DNA of 11,889 bases from Candidatus Levyibacteriota bacterium (lineage in GTDB: Bacteria > Patescibacteriota > Microgenomatia > Levybacterales > UBA12049). A program made the translations under genes and the position numbers. Within the stretch, counting starts at the first letter, position 1; every line of letters starts with the position of its first letter. The stretch covers positions 1 to 11,889 of the forward strand of contig JACQKR010000009.1 of NCBI GenBank assembly GCA_016204425.1. Reading direction: 5' to 3'. Positions 1 to 6,481 of this stretch are shown piece after piece. The notes beneath the pieces were generated by a model, which worked only from the letters and a program-made list of their open reading frames with translations, was not told the DNA's origin and did no database searches.

Positions 1-1902
1 TAAGAGATAGACAACAGCCTGTCCTTTACTCGATCCGCTACTTTCTGCGATTTCGTATGCCCGCAGCTGGTAGACTTTTCCCTTATTGGTGAAGAAAAGC
101 AGGTTGTCATGGGTCTGCGCATATTTAATATGCATTATCGTGTCTTCTTCTTTGGTTGTCATGCCTCTTACTCCTTTTCCTCCTCGATGTTGTGTTTGAA
201 AACTATTCATTGATTGTCGTTTGATATATCCTGTTTGTGTGAGCGTGACAACTGTGGGTTCGTTTGGTATGAGGTCTTCTTCTGAGAACTCACCGACTTT
301 ACTTTTAAAAACTTTGGTCCGTCTGGGATCTGCGTATTTTTGCTTGAGATTATCTAACTCGTCTTTGATGACAGTCAGTATTTTCTCAGGATGTGACAGG
401 AGATCCTCAAGATAGGCTATTGTTTCTTTCACCATCAGCAGTTCATCCTCGATTTTCTGCCGTTCGAGTGCTGCAAGGCGGCGAAGCTGTAGATCAAGGA
501 TTGCTACAGATTGAATCTCAGACAGCTTGAATTTCTCCATCAAATTTTTCTTCGCATCTTCCTGTGTCCGTGATTCGCGGATTGCTTTAATGACGGCATC
601 GATATGGTCAACGGCGATTTTCAGGCCTTCGAGAATATGGAGGCGCGCTTTTGCTTGTCTGAGCTCAAATTCCGAACGTTTCTTAACGACGAAGTAGCGG
701 TGTTTGAGGTATTCTTCAAGAATTAATTTCAGATTAAGTGTTTGTGGCGTCCCATCAACAAGCGCAACCATGTTCACGGGAAAGGTTGTTTGTAGGGACG
801 TGTGTTTAAAAAGATTATTTAGCACTTTTTTTGGAGTAACGTCTCGTTTCAGCTCGACATAGATTCGGAGTCCTCTTCTATCCGATTCATCGCGAAGATC
901 CGATATTCCTTCAATCTTCTTCTCCTTTGCAAGATCTGCAATGCGCGCAACGAGCAGTGCCTTATTTACCTGGTACGGAAGTTCAGTGATAATGATTGCC
1001 GTTTTCCCTTGCCCAATCTCTTCTATATCGGCTTTTCCACGGATCATAATTTTCCCTCGTCCGGTAACATACGCGTTTTTAATCTCTGTTTGGTCATAAA
1101 TAGCCCCTGCTGTCGGGAAATCCGGGCCTTTCACAAATTCTATAAGCTCTTCAATTGTTGCTTCGCTGGTCAGGGAGAATGTTGATCCGGAGCTCACCGC
1201 TTTTGTTGCAACTTCTCCATTTTCCTGCCCGCCAAAGCTTTGCTTAGGCAAGTGCAGGCGGGTTTGTTCCCCCGCAACAGCAACTGAGCCGTCTTTGATT
1301 GTCGTTTTCCCAATTATGAAAATAATTGCGTTGATAACCTCTTCAAGATTATGTGGCGGGATCTTTGTTGCCATACCGACAGCAATACCCTCAGAACCCA
1401 TAAGAAGGAGGTTTGGCAATTTTGCGGGAAGAAAAACCGGTTCTTTCAGTGTCGAATCAAAATTTGGAAGATACTCGACTGTTTCTTTTTCAAGATCAAC
1501 AAGCAATTCTGATGCAATACCTGCCATCCGGGCTTCTGTATACCGCATGGCAGCAGGCGGGTCGCCGTCAATTGATCCAAAATTTCCCTGTCCATCGACC
1601 AAAGGATACCGCATGGCAAAATCCTGGGCAAGACGAACGAGCGCGTCATAGATTGGCATATCACCATGAGGATGATATTTTCCCATAACCTCTCCGACGA
1701 TCTTGGCGCTTTTTGCATACTTTGCTGTGTGGTAGAGGCTCATCTCATGCATCGCAAAGAGGATACGCCTGTGTACCGGCTTGAGTCCATCTCGTACGTC
1801 GGGCAGGGCACGTGCGACAATAACTGACATAGCGTAGTTGAGGTACGCTTTCTTCATCTCCTGTGTAATATTTGTCTGTTGTAATTTTCCTATACTTGAC
1901 AT
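1..1902 (-). CDS. gyrA: DNA gyrase subunit A, partial (C-terminus off the left edge)
   Basis: Breakage-reunion subunit of the type II topoisomerase that adds negative supercoils, working as an A2B2 complex with GyrB. The first 634 residues are present and open to base 1. Seen: N-terminal DVRDGLKPVHRRIL (35-48); the helix motif KYHPHGD (75-81); catalytic tyrosine Tyr121 in AAMRYTEARM (117-126); IPPHNLEEVINAII (181-194); KGPDFPTAGAIYD (259-271); and a GyrA box QHRGGKG (571-577) opening the C-terminal wrapping domain, which argues for GyrA over ParC. The ATG at 1902 follows a fair Shine-Dalgarno (AGAGG, 1910-1914, 7-base spacer). Odd points: Met82 and Pro83 where E. coli has Ser83-Ala84 (quinolone contact); about 48 extra residues (199-247) before the EATIEEL segment, partly encoded by a palindromic repeat; His in the second GyrA-box position. 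It is the third gene after gyrB and ppa. The family is typically 800-850 residues, so about a quarter is missing. Confidence 0.97.
   Translation of the reverse strand, partial: MSSIGKLQQTNITQEMKKAYLNYAMSVIVARALPDVRDGLKPVHRRILFAMHEMSLYHTAKYAKSAKIVGEVMGKYHPHGDMPIYDALVRLAQDFAMRYPLVDGQGNFGSIDGDPPAAMRYTEARMAGIASELLVDLEKETVEYLPNFDSTLKEPVFLPAKLPNLLLMGSEGIAVGMATKIPPHNLEEVINAIIFIIGKTTIKDGSVAVAGEQTRLHLPKQSFGGQENGEVATKAVSSGSTFSLTSEATIEELIEFVKGPDFPTAGAIYDQTEIKNAYVTGRGKIMIRGKADIEEIGQGKTAIIITELPYQVNKALLVARIADLAKEKKIEGISDLRDESDRRGLRIYVELKRDVTPKKVLNNLFKHTSLQTTFPVNMVALVDGTPQTLNLKLILEEYLKHRYFVVKKRSEFELRQAKARLHILEGLKIAVDHIDAVIKAIRESRTQEDAKKNLMEKFKLSEIQSVAILDLQLRRLAALERQKIEDELLMVKETIAYLEDLLSHPEKILTVIKDELDNLKQKYADPRRTKVFKSKVGEFSEEDLIPNEPTVVTLTQTGYIKRQSMNSFQTQHRGGKGVRGMTTKEEDTIMHIKYAQTHDNLLFFTNKGKVYQLRAYEIAESSGSSKGQAVVYLL
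1224..1262 (-). repeat. GC-rich palindromic element inside gyrA
   Basis: A 39-base palindromic unit read in frame as GyrA residues 214-227. Outer arms CCCGCC (1228-1233) and GGCGGG (1257-1262) pair perfectly. An inner hairpin TTGC-TTAG-GCAA (1240-1251) sits between them. Read on the minus strand it begins CCCGCCTGCACTT and ends GCGGGCAGG. This matches the ends of the intergenic element at 1937-1963 (CCTGCCTGCAACTT...GCGGGTGGG), so both look like one mobile or proliferating palindrome family. That one unit is translated is seen directly; that it was inserted is inference. Confidence 0.6.
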
Positions 1903-1909
1903 CTGTTAG

Positions 1910-1917
1910 CCTCTCTC
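1910..1917 (-). promoter_or_regulatory. Shine-Dalgarno of gyrA
   Basis: GAGAGAGG on the minus strand, 7 bases before the gyrA ATG. It is a usable but imperfect match to the anti-SD, and it supports the ATG at 1902 as the start. Confidence 0.6.
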
Positions 1918-1936
1918 AATTATAGAACACAAAACA

Positions 1937-1963
1937 CCCACCCGCTTCGAAGTTGCAGGCAGG
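1937..1963 (-). repeat. Intergenic palindromic element between ppa and gyrA
   Basis: Fills much of the 71-base gap between ppa and gyrA. On the minus strand it runs CCTGCCTGCAACTT, then a self-complementary CTTCGAAG core, then GCGGGTGGG. Its ends match the element embedded in gyrA. No T-tract follows, so it is not an obvious terminator. It would be transcribed within the gyrB-ppa-gyrA message. Confidence 0.5.
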
Positions 1964-1973
1964 AATTTTTTTG

Positions 1974-2483
1974 TTACTTCATGCCATTCTTAACTGCTTC
2001 TAATGCTTTCTCTCGTCCATGCCACTCTTTTACTTTTACCCACTTATCCGGCTCAAGTGTTTTGTAGTTCTCAAAGAAATGTTTTATTTTATTCTTGATT
2101 GCTTCCGGGACATCGCCTATATCGGTAAAGCTTCCGTACATTGGATCAATTTTTTTTGACGGTACGGCAAGAAGCTTTGCATCGATTCCGGCCTCATCTT
2201 CCATTTCCAAAACACCGATAACCAAAGATGGGATAACGACTCCGGGAACAACCGCGTATTCACTCATGACCAGTACGTCAACCGGATCGCCATCCTCCGC
2301 ATGGGTATTCGGGATAAAACCATAATTACATGGGTAATTCATCGCAGTGTGCAGGAATCGATCGACAAACATAAACCCTGAGTCTTTATCGAGCTCATAT
2401 TTGATATTGCTGTTTTTCGAAATCTCGATAAGAACATTTATTTCACCGTTTTGTGGATTTTTTCCAACAGGTAATTTTTGCAT
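1974..2483 (-). CDS. ppa: inorganic pyrophosphatase, family I
   Basis: Soluble cytoplasmic Mg-dependent enzyme hydrolysing PPi to two phosphates, which pulls nucleic-acid and aminoacyl-tRNA synthesis forward. At 169 residues it matches bacterial family I enzymes (about 160-180). All active-site positions known from E. coli PPase are visible: Glu20, Lys28, Glu30, Arg42, Tyr50, Tyr54, the signature DGDPVD with Asp64, Asp66 and Asp69, then Asp96, Asp101, Lys103, and Tyr139-Lys140. It starts 24 bases after the gyrB stop with a perfect extended Shine-Dalgarno and ends 71 bases before gyrA, so it is almost certainly co-transcribed with both. Placement inside a gyrase operon is unusual. No damage is visible and it should be active. 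Confidence 0.98.
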   Translation of the reverse strand: MQKLPVGKNPQNGEINVLIEISKNSNIKYELDKDSGFMFVDRFLHTAMNYPCNYGFIPNTHAEDGDPVDVLVMSEYAVVPGVVIPSLVIGVLEMEDEAGIDAKLLAVPSKKIDPMYGSFTDIGDVPEAIKNKIKHFFENYKTLEPDKWVKVKEWHGREKALEAVKNGMK

Positions 2484-2493
2484 ATTCGTACAT

Positions 2494-2503
2494 TCACCTC
2501 CTC
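2494..2503 (-). promoter_or_regulatory. Perfect Shine-Dalgarno of ppa
   Basis: GAGGAGGTGA on the minus strand, 10 bases before the ppa ATG, lying in the gap just after the gyrB TGA. It is complementary to essentially the whole anti-SD tail of 16S rRNA. It shows that this organism uses Shine-Dalgarno initiation for internal genes, in contrast to the unit-leading genes here, which lack one. Confidence 0.9.
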
Positions 2504-2507
2504 AGCA

Positions 2508-4466
2508 TCAAATGTCCAGTGTCGCTGTAATCGCATTCGTTTGGATAAAGTGCTTTCTCGGCGGTACCTCATCTCCCATAAGCATGGTAAATACTGCATC
2601 TGCTTCTTCAGCGTCATCAATATTTACCTGTTTAAGCAGTCTATTTGCAGGGTTCATCGTGGTATCCCATAATTGTTCGGGGTTCATTTCTCCAAGACCC
2701 TTGTATCGCTGCACATTCACAATTGCGTTGCCGGCTTTCATTGTTTTTGCTATCTGTTCTTTTTCATCGTCATTGTATGCGTATTGAACATCTTTTCCTC
2801 GTTGCAATTTGTAGAGAGGCGGCATCGCGACATAGAGAAAGCCTTTGGCTATTATATCCCGGAAATGGCGGTAGAAAAATGTCAGAATGAGTGTTTCGAT
2901 GTGTTCTCCATCGACATCCGCATCAGTCATGATGATTACACGATGGTAACGGAGCTTCTCGAAATTTACCGTTTCTCCAATTCCCATGCCGAGTGCTATG
3001 ATGAGATTTTTGAGTTCTTCATGCTCAATGATTTTATCCAGGCGTGCACGTTCGGTATTCAGGATTTTTCCACCAATCGGGAGAATCGCTTGGAACTTAC
3101 GATCCCTTCCCTGCTTTGCCGATCCTCCTGCTGAGTCCCCTTCGACAAGATACAGCTCTGAAAGTTCGGGATTTTTTTCCTGACAATCTGCAAGTTTTCC
3201 GGGGAGCGTGGATCCTTCCAGTGCCCCTTTTCGAATAATTGCTTCTTTTGCAGCTTTTGCGGCAAGACGTGCTTTTGCCGCGAGATAGACTTTCTCAAGA
3301 ATTCGTCTTGCATCTGATGGATTCTCTTCAAAATAGATGTTGAGGCCTTCTTTGACAATTTGCTGAACGATCGGCTGGATCTCGGAATTACCGAGTTTTC
3401 CTTTGGTCTGTCCTTCAAACTGGATTCGATCCTGTGGCATTTTGATGAAGACGACTGCAGTAAGTCCTTCTCGTGTATCATCCCCCGTTATTGAATCTCC
3501 ATCGTCTTTGAAGCTGCCTATTTTTTTTCCGTAGTCATTCACTGCGCGGGTCAATGCCATGCGAAATCCTGTCAAATGCGTCCCACCATTGACGGTATTT
3601 ATGACATTGACATATGACTCGACATTTTCCGCATATGTATTGTTAAATTGGATTGATACCTCAACTTCCACATCGCCTTCTTGTTTGTTGATAAAAATGA
3701 CCGAGTGAAGCGGATTCTTATTTTCATTTAATTTTTCAACCAATGAACTGATACCACCCTCAAAGTAGTAATTGACTTCTTTTGGCTCCTCTGTCCTGTT
3801 GTCCATGAAGTGGAAATAGAGTTTTGGAACAAGGTACGCCCGCTCCCGGATCGCTTTTTTGATCGTGTCGAATTCAAACTCTATTGTCGAAAAAATCTTT
3901 TTGTCAGGAAGGAAGGTGACTGTTGTTCCTGAGACATCCGGGAGTTTTATCGATGCTTTTGATTCTTTGACGATCTCAACCGGTGTTTGTGGATTGCCGG
4001 TCTTGTATTCTTGTCTGTGAATGGTATTTCCCCGTCTTACCTCAACCCACAGCCATTCGGATAGCGCATTAACAACAGATGATCCAACACCATGCAAGCC
4101 TCCTGAGATTTTATATGCACTGCCGCCAAATTTTCCCCCTGCATGCAGTTTCGTCATGACGATCTCAAGAGCGGATTTCTTGAATTGCGGCATGATATCA
4201 ACCGGAATACCACGTCCGTCGTCAGCGACTGTTGCCGAGCCGTCTTTATTGAGAACAATCCAAACATTTTTTGCATGACCTGCGAGCGCTTCGTCTACTG
4301 CATTGTCTATAATTTCCCGAAGCGATTCATGAAGCCCGATAACATCTGTTGAGCCGATGTACATACCCGGCCGTTTTCTGACCGGTTCGAGCCCTTCAAG
4401 AACTTGGATTTGCTGTGCTGAATAGTCTGACCCCGATTTGATCGGGGCTGAGGATTTTGATGCCAT
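2508..4466 (-). CDS. gyrB: DNA gyrase subunit B
   Basis: ATPase subunit of gyrase. GHKL ATPase: catalytic Glu51 and Mg-binding Asn55 in EIIDNAVDEALAGH (51-64), adenine-contacting Asp82 in DDGRGIP (82-88), ATP-lid GGLHGVGSSVVNALS (122-136). Transducer: QTKGKLGNSE (353-362) with phosphate-sensing Lys355. Toprim: EGDSAGGSA (442-450) with acid Glu442, and TDADVDGEH (514-522) with Asp515, Asp517 and Asp519. C-terminal PPRKHFIQ (635-642). At 652 residues it is the short form without the Gram-negative insertion. The ATG at 4466 has no Shine-Dalgarno but a good promoter immediately upstream, suggesting a leaderless message. Odd: Gly465 at the position of E. coli Lys447 (quinolone-associated), and about 9 extra N-terminal residues partly encoded by a perfect hairpin. 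First gene of the gyrB-ppa-gyrA unit; it ends in TGA, so UGA is a stop here. Confidence 0.98.
   Translation of the reverse strand: MASKSSAPIKSGSDYSAQQIQVLEGLEPVRKRPGMYIGSTDVIGLHESLREIIDNAVDEALAGHAKNVWIVLNKDGSATVADDGRGIPVDIMPQFKKSALEIVMTKLHAGGKFGGSAYKISGGLHGVGSSVVNALSEWLWVEVRRGNTIHRQEYKTGNPQTPVEIVKESKASIKLPDVSGTTVTFLPDKKIFSTIEFEFDTIKKAIRERAYLVPKLYFHFMDNRTEEPKEVNYYFEGGISSLVEKLNENKNPLHSVIFINKQEGDVEVEVSIQFNNTYAENVESYVNVINTVNGGTHLTGFRMALTRAVNDYGKKIGSFKDDGDSITGDDTREGLTAVVFIKMPQDRIQFEGQTKGKLGNSEIQPIVQQIVKEGLNIYFEENPSDARRILEKVYLAAKARLAAKAAKEAIIRKGALEGSTLPGKLADCQEKNPELSELYLVEGDSAGGSAKQGRDRKFQAILPIGGKILNTERARLDKIIEHEELKNLIIALGMGIGETVNFEKLRYHRVIIMTDADVDGEHIETLILTFFYRHFRDIIAKGFLYVAMPPLYKLQRGKDVQYAYNDDEKEQIAKTMKAGNAIVNVQRYKGLGEMNPEQLWDTTMNPANRLLKQVNIDDAEEADAVFTMLMGDEVPPRKHFIQTNAITATLDI
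4431..4447 (-). repeat. Perfect hairpin in the first codons of gyrB
   Basis: The arms CCCCGAT (4431-4437) and ATCGGGG (4441-4447) form a perfect 7-bp stem around a 3-base loop. In the mRNA it lies about 20-36 bases after the A of the start codon and is read as the end of codon 7 through codon 12 (A-P-I-K-S-G). It falls in the N-terminal stretch that has no counterpart in E. coli GyrB, which starts closer to the conserved VLEGLEPVRKRPGMYIG block. It resembles the short-loop hairpins at 8752-8816. It could be a captured palindrome, a structure affecting early elongation, or both. Confidence 0.55.
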
Positions 4467-4475
4467 TGGTTATCT

Positions 4476-4504
4476 ATTATACCGATAAATTTAGGTAATT
4501 ACAA
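4476..4504 (-). promoter_or_regulatory. Promoter of the gyrB-ppa-gyrA unit
   Basis: Minus-strand -35 TTGTAA (4499-4504), 17-base spacer, perfect -10 TATAAT (4476-4481). Only 9 bases separate the -10 from the gyrB ATG, so transcription should start about 2-4 bases before the ATG. This leaves no room for a Shine-Dalgarno. Confidence 0.75.
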
Positions 4505-4533
4505 CAGTGCAAATGATCAATTTTGAGGCTATT

Positions 4534-4815
4534 TTAGCTAGTTTGTGCCATTTCTGGGGAATACGTATAAGGTGGAACTATTTGTGAATCCTGCCCTTCT
4601 GTTATTTCGGTACTTTGTCCAGTCAAAGCAATGGTACTATCTTCTAATATAGTATCCTCACCTGTCCTATCATTGTGTGCTGTTTCCTCATGAGCAGATA
4701 TTTGAGGTTCTAAGCAAGGTCTTGATTCTATATCCGTTTGTGGAGCGGGAATTGGAAAGCGACGGGTAACCCTTTTTCTTCGTGGAATGTTAAATGTTCC
4801 GGATTCCAAAGTCAT
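4534..4815 (-). CDS. small hypothetical protein, uncertain
   Basis: An unrecognised ORF in the 467-base gap between ahcY and gyrB. From the ATG at 4815 it gives 93 residues; a TTG at 4854 would give 106. No start has a Shine-Dalgarno. A TATCAT -10-like hexamer (4823-4828) ends 7 bases before the ATG at 4815, the spacing seen at the leaderless genes nearby, but no convincing -35 sits at the right distance. The product has a basic patch (PRRKRVTRR) near the N-terminus, then a polar tail rich in Thr, Glu, Ser, Gln and Asp with little hydrophobic content. It looks disordered, with no signal peptide, membrane segment or known motif. It could be a real small DNA-binding or surface-related protein, or a chance ORF. 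No function is assigned. Confidence 0.35.
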   Translation of the reverse strand: MTLESGTFNIPRRKRVTRRFPIPAPQTDIESRPCLEPQISAHEETAHNDRTGEDTILEDSTIALTGQSTEITEGQDSQIVPPYTYSPEMAQTS

Positions 4816-4933
4816 TGCATGCATGATACGTGCAATAATGCAAGAAACGGACAATATTGTTTAAGAAGTTTGTAAGTATTTTAAGGGGTTTAGCCTATTG
4901 TGATCTGATGCCCAACAGGGCCGCAGCCAAATT

Positions 4934-6217
4934 TTACGTTCCTTCTGTCCAGCTGGAAAGGTATTTTTTCTGCTCGTCTGTAAGCGTATCGAATTGAATC
5001 CCCATCGCGTGGAGCTTGAGTCGTGCGACATTCCGATCAAGATCCTCCGGCAAAACATATACTTTATTTTCCAGTGTCCCCTTTCTCTCAACGAGCCATT
5101 GTGCAGCCAGCGCCTGGTTGGCAAAGCTCATGTCCATTACTTCGGCCGGGTGCCCTTCAGCTGCTGAGAGATTCACCAGTCTCCCCTGCGCGAGTAAATA
5201 CACTTTTTTTCCACCTGGCAATACATATTCTTCAAGATTTTGACGGAGTGTTGTCTTTTTCTTTTTGATTTTTTCAAGATGTGCGACATCGATTTCGACA
5301 TCAAAATGCCCGGTATTTGCGATAATTGCCCCGTCCTTCATGTCTTCGATCACGTCACGACTGATGACATGCTTGTCGCCGGTTGCGGTTATCATGATAT
5401 CTGCAATTTTGGCAGCCTGACTAATCTTCATAACACGAAATCCATCCATCAGTGCTTCAAGCGCCCGAATCGGGTCAACTTCTGTGACGATGACCTGTGC
5501 TCCCATGCCGGCAGCCCGCATCGCAACACCCTTTCCACACCATCCGTAACCGCAGACGACAAATGTTTTACCGGCCAGAAGAACATTCGTCGCTCGGATA
5601 ATGCCGTCGATTGATGACTGCCCCGTTCCATACCGGTTGTCAAACATGTGTTTGGTCATAGATTCATTGACGGCAATCACCGGAAGTTTGAGCGCATTGT
5701 CTTCTTCCATTGCCCGAAGACGAATGACGCCGGTTGTTGTTTCCTCAGAGGAGCCAATGATGCCTTTCAACTGATTTTTTCGATCTTTATGGAGCATCGA
5801 TACAAGGTCTGCTCCGTCGTCCATGGTGATGTGCGGTTGAAAATCAAGAATTTCATTCAAGTGCCGGTAATACGTCTTATTATCTTCGCCTTTTATCGCA
5901 AAGGTCGGGACATCATATTCTTTGACGAGTGCTGAAGCGACTGCATCTTGGGTCGAGAGTGGATTTGATGCGCAAAGAGCGACTGTCGCACCACCTGCCT
6001 TTAGAGCGAGCATGAGATTTGCGGTTTCCGATGTGACATGGAGGCATGCTCCTAGAGTGAGGCCGCTGAGTGGTTTTTCCTTCGCGAACCGTTCTGCTAT
6101 AAGCTTGAGAACAGGCATCTGCTGTCCTGCCCACTCGATTTTGAGTCTTCCTTCTGTAGCTAAACTGAGATCTTTAACGTCGTATTTGGTTTTCTGTTTC
6201 ATACGAGTCAACGGCAC
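4934..6217 (-). CDS. ahcY: S-adenosyl-L-homocysteine hydrolase (adenosylhomocysteinase)
   Basis: NAD-dependent cytosolic enzyme splitting SAH into adenosine and homocysteine, relieving product inhibition of SAM methyltransferases. Visible: substrate-binding LHVTSET (59-65) with His60, SNPLSTQD (84-91), Asp134 in DDGADL, SEETTTG (157-163), Lys189, Asp193 and Asn194 in MTKHMFDNRYG, Rossmann loop GYGWCGKG (223-230), NTGHFDVEID (301-310) and LSAAEGHPAEVMDMSF (350-365). At 427 residues it is the short archaeal/Thermotoga-like form. It lacks the C-terminal Lys-Tyr tail (DHYRY) that contacts NAD across the dimer in longer enzymes, and the NAD loop has Trp-Cys in place of the common Asp-Val. The start is GTG at 6217, two or three bases from the predicted transcription start; ATG at 6202 is a real alternative, and homologues tend to begin near it. 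An adenosine-kinase-like gene lies just upstream. Confidence 0.96.
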   Translation of the reverse strand: MPLTRMKQKTKYDVKDLSLATEGRLKIEWAGQQMPVLKLIAERFAKEKPLSGLTLGACLHVTSETANLMLALKAGGATVALCASNPLSTQDAVASALVKEYDVPTFAIKGEDNKTYYRHLNEILDFQPHITMDDGADLVSMLHKDRKNQLKGIIGSSEETTTGVIRLRAMEEDNALKLPVIAVNESMTKHMFDNRYGTGQSSIDGIIRATNVLLAGKTFVVCGYGWCGKGVAMRAAGMGAQVIVTEVDPIRALEALMDGFRVMKISQAAKIADIMITATGDKHVISRDVIEDMKDGAIIANTGHFDVEIDVAHLEKIKKKKTTLRQNLEEYVLPGGKKVYLLAQGRLVNLSAAEGHPAEVMDMSFANQALAAQWLVERKGTLENKVYVLPEDLDRNVARLKLHAMGIQFDTLTDEQKKYLSSWTEGT

Positions 6218-6225
6218 AAGAAAGC

Positions 6226-6254
6226 ATGATAGCAGCTCTTTGCCTTACTGTCTA
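6226..6254 (-). promoter_or_regulatory. Promoter of ahcY
   Basis: Minus-strand -35 TAGACA (6249-6254), 17-base spacer, -10 TATCAT (6226-6231), each 5/6 to consensus. It fits inside the 44-base gap after the sigma-region-4 gene. The -10 ends 8 bases before the GTG at 6217, so the message is predicted leaderless or nearly so. ahcY could therefore be expressed alone as well as by read-through. Confidence 0.65.
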
Positions 6255-6261
6255 TAACTTT

Positions 6262-6480
6262 TTAATCGATAAGGAGAAGTTGAATCACTTTTTCGTTTAT
6301 TTTATGAAGCGCACGTTCTTCGATCTGTCTGACTCTTTCTGCGCTGACCTTGAAGTGTTTTCCTATTTTTGCAAGTTTTTTACGTTGAAGTCGCCGGAGA
6401 AGAATCTCTTTTTCTTTCTTGTTGAGTTCCTTAGCGTTTTGAATAAACGCTGAAAAGTAGAGAAATGTTTGGTTCCCCAT
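6262..6480 (-). CDS. free-standing sigma-70 region 4-like helix-turn-helix protein
   Basis: A 72-residue protein that is little more than a sigma-70 region 4 fold. LNKKEKEILLRRL (19-31) matches the opening helix of region 4, and VSAERVRQIEERALHKI (45-61) the -35-recognition helix-turn-helix of primary sigma factors (family pattern V-x-R-E-R-[IV]-R-Q-I-E-x-x-A-L-x-K). No region 1, 2 or 3 precedes it, so it cannot be a complete sigma factor. It may bind DNA or the RNA polymerase beta-flap as an accessory or anti-sigma-like regulator (inference). The ATG at 6480 is chosen because the upstream kinase ends one base earlier (TAA-T-ATG), ideal for translational coupling. A TTG at 6504 would add 8 residues and overlap that gene. 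ahcY follows after 44 bases. Confidence 0.85.
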   Translation of the reverse strand: MGNQTFLYFSAFIQNAKELNKKEKEILLRRLQRKKLAKIGKHFKVSAERVRQIEERALHKINEKVIQLLLID

Positions 6481-6481
6481 A

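Noticed and set aside
1295..1651. Plus-strand 118-codon ORF opposite gyrA
   Set aside because: Antisense shadow; the minus frame encodes the catalytic core of GyrA.
1..1902. ParC (topoisomerase IV) instead of GyrA
   Set aside because: A recognisable GyrA box opens the C-terminal domain and the gene sits with gyrB; ParC lacks this box.
2508..2510. UGA recoding, as in some Gracilibacteria/SR1
   Set aside because: gyrB ends at TGA exactly where the family's C-terminus ends and ppa's SD follows at once; no conserved ORF here needs UGA read as an amino acid.
2347..3134. Several plus-strand ORFs (146, 153 codons) opposite gyrB
   Set aside because: Antisense shadows of a fully motif-supported gyrB; composition is typical of reversed coding sequence.
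3059..3481. Minus-strand 140-codon ORF inside gyrB
   Set aside because: Alternative frame of gyrB on the same strand; no motif, and the gyrB frame is intact through this part.
4861..5124. Minus-strand 87-codon ORF at the 3' end of ahcY
   Set aside because: It is a shifted frame inside ahcY, whose own frame is full of conserved family motifs up to its stop at 4934. No promoter, SD or recognisable motif.
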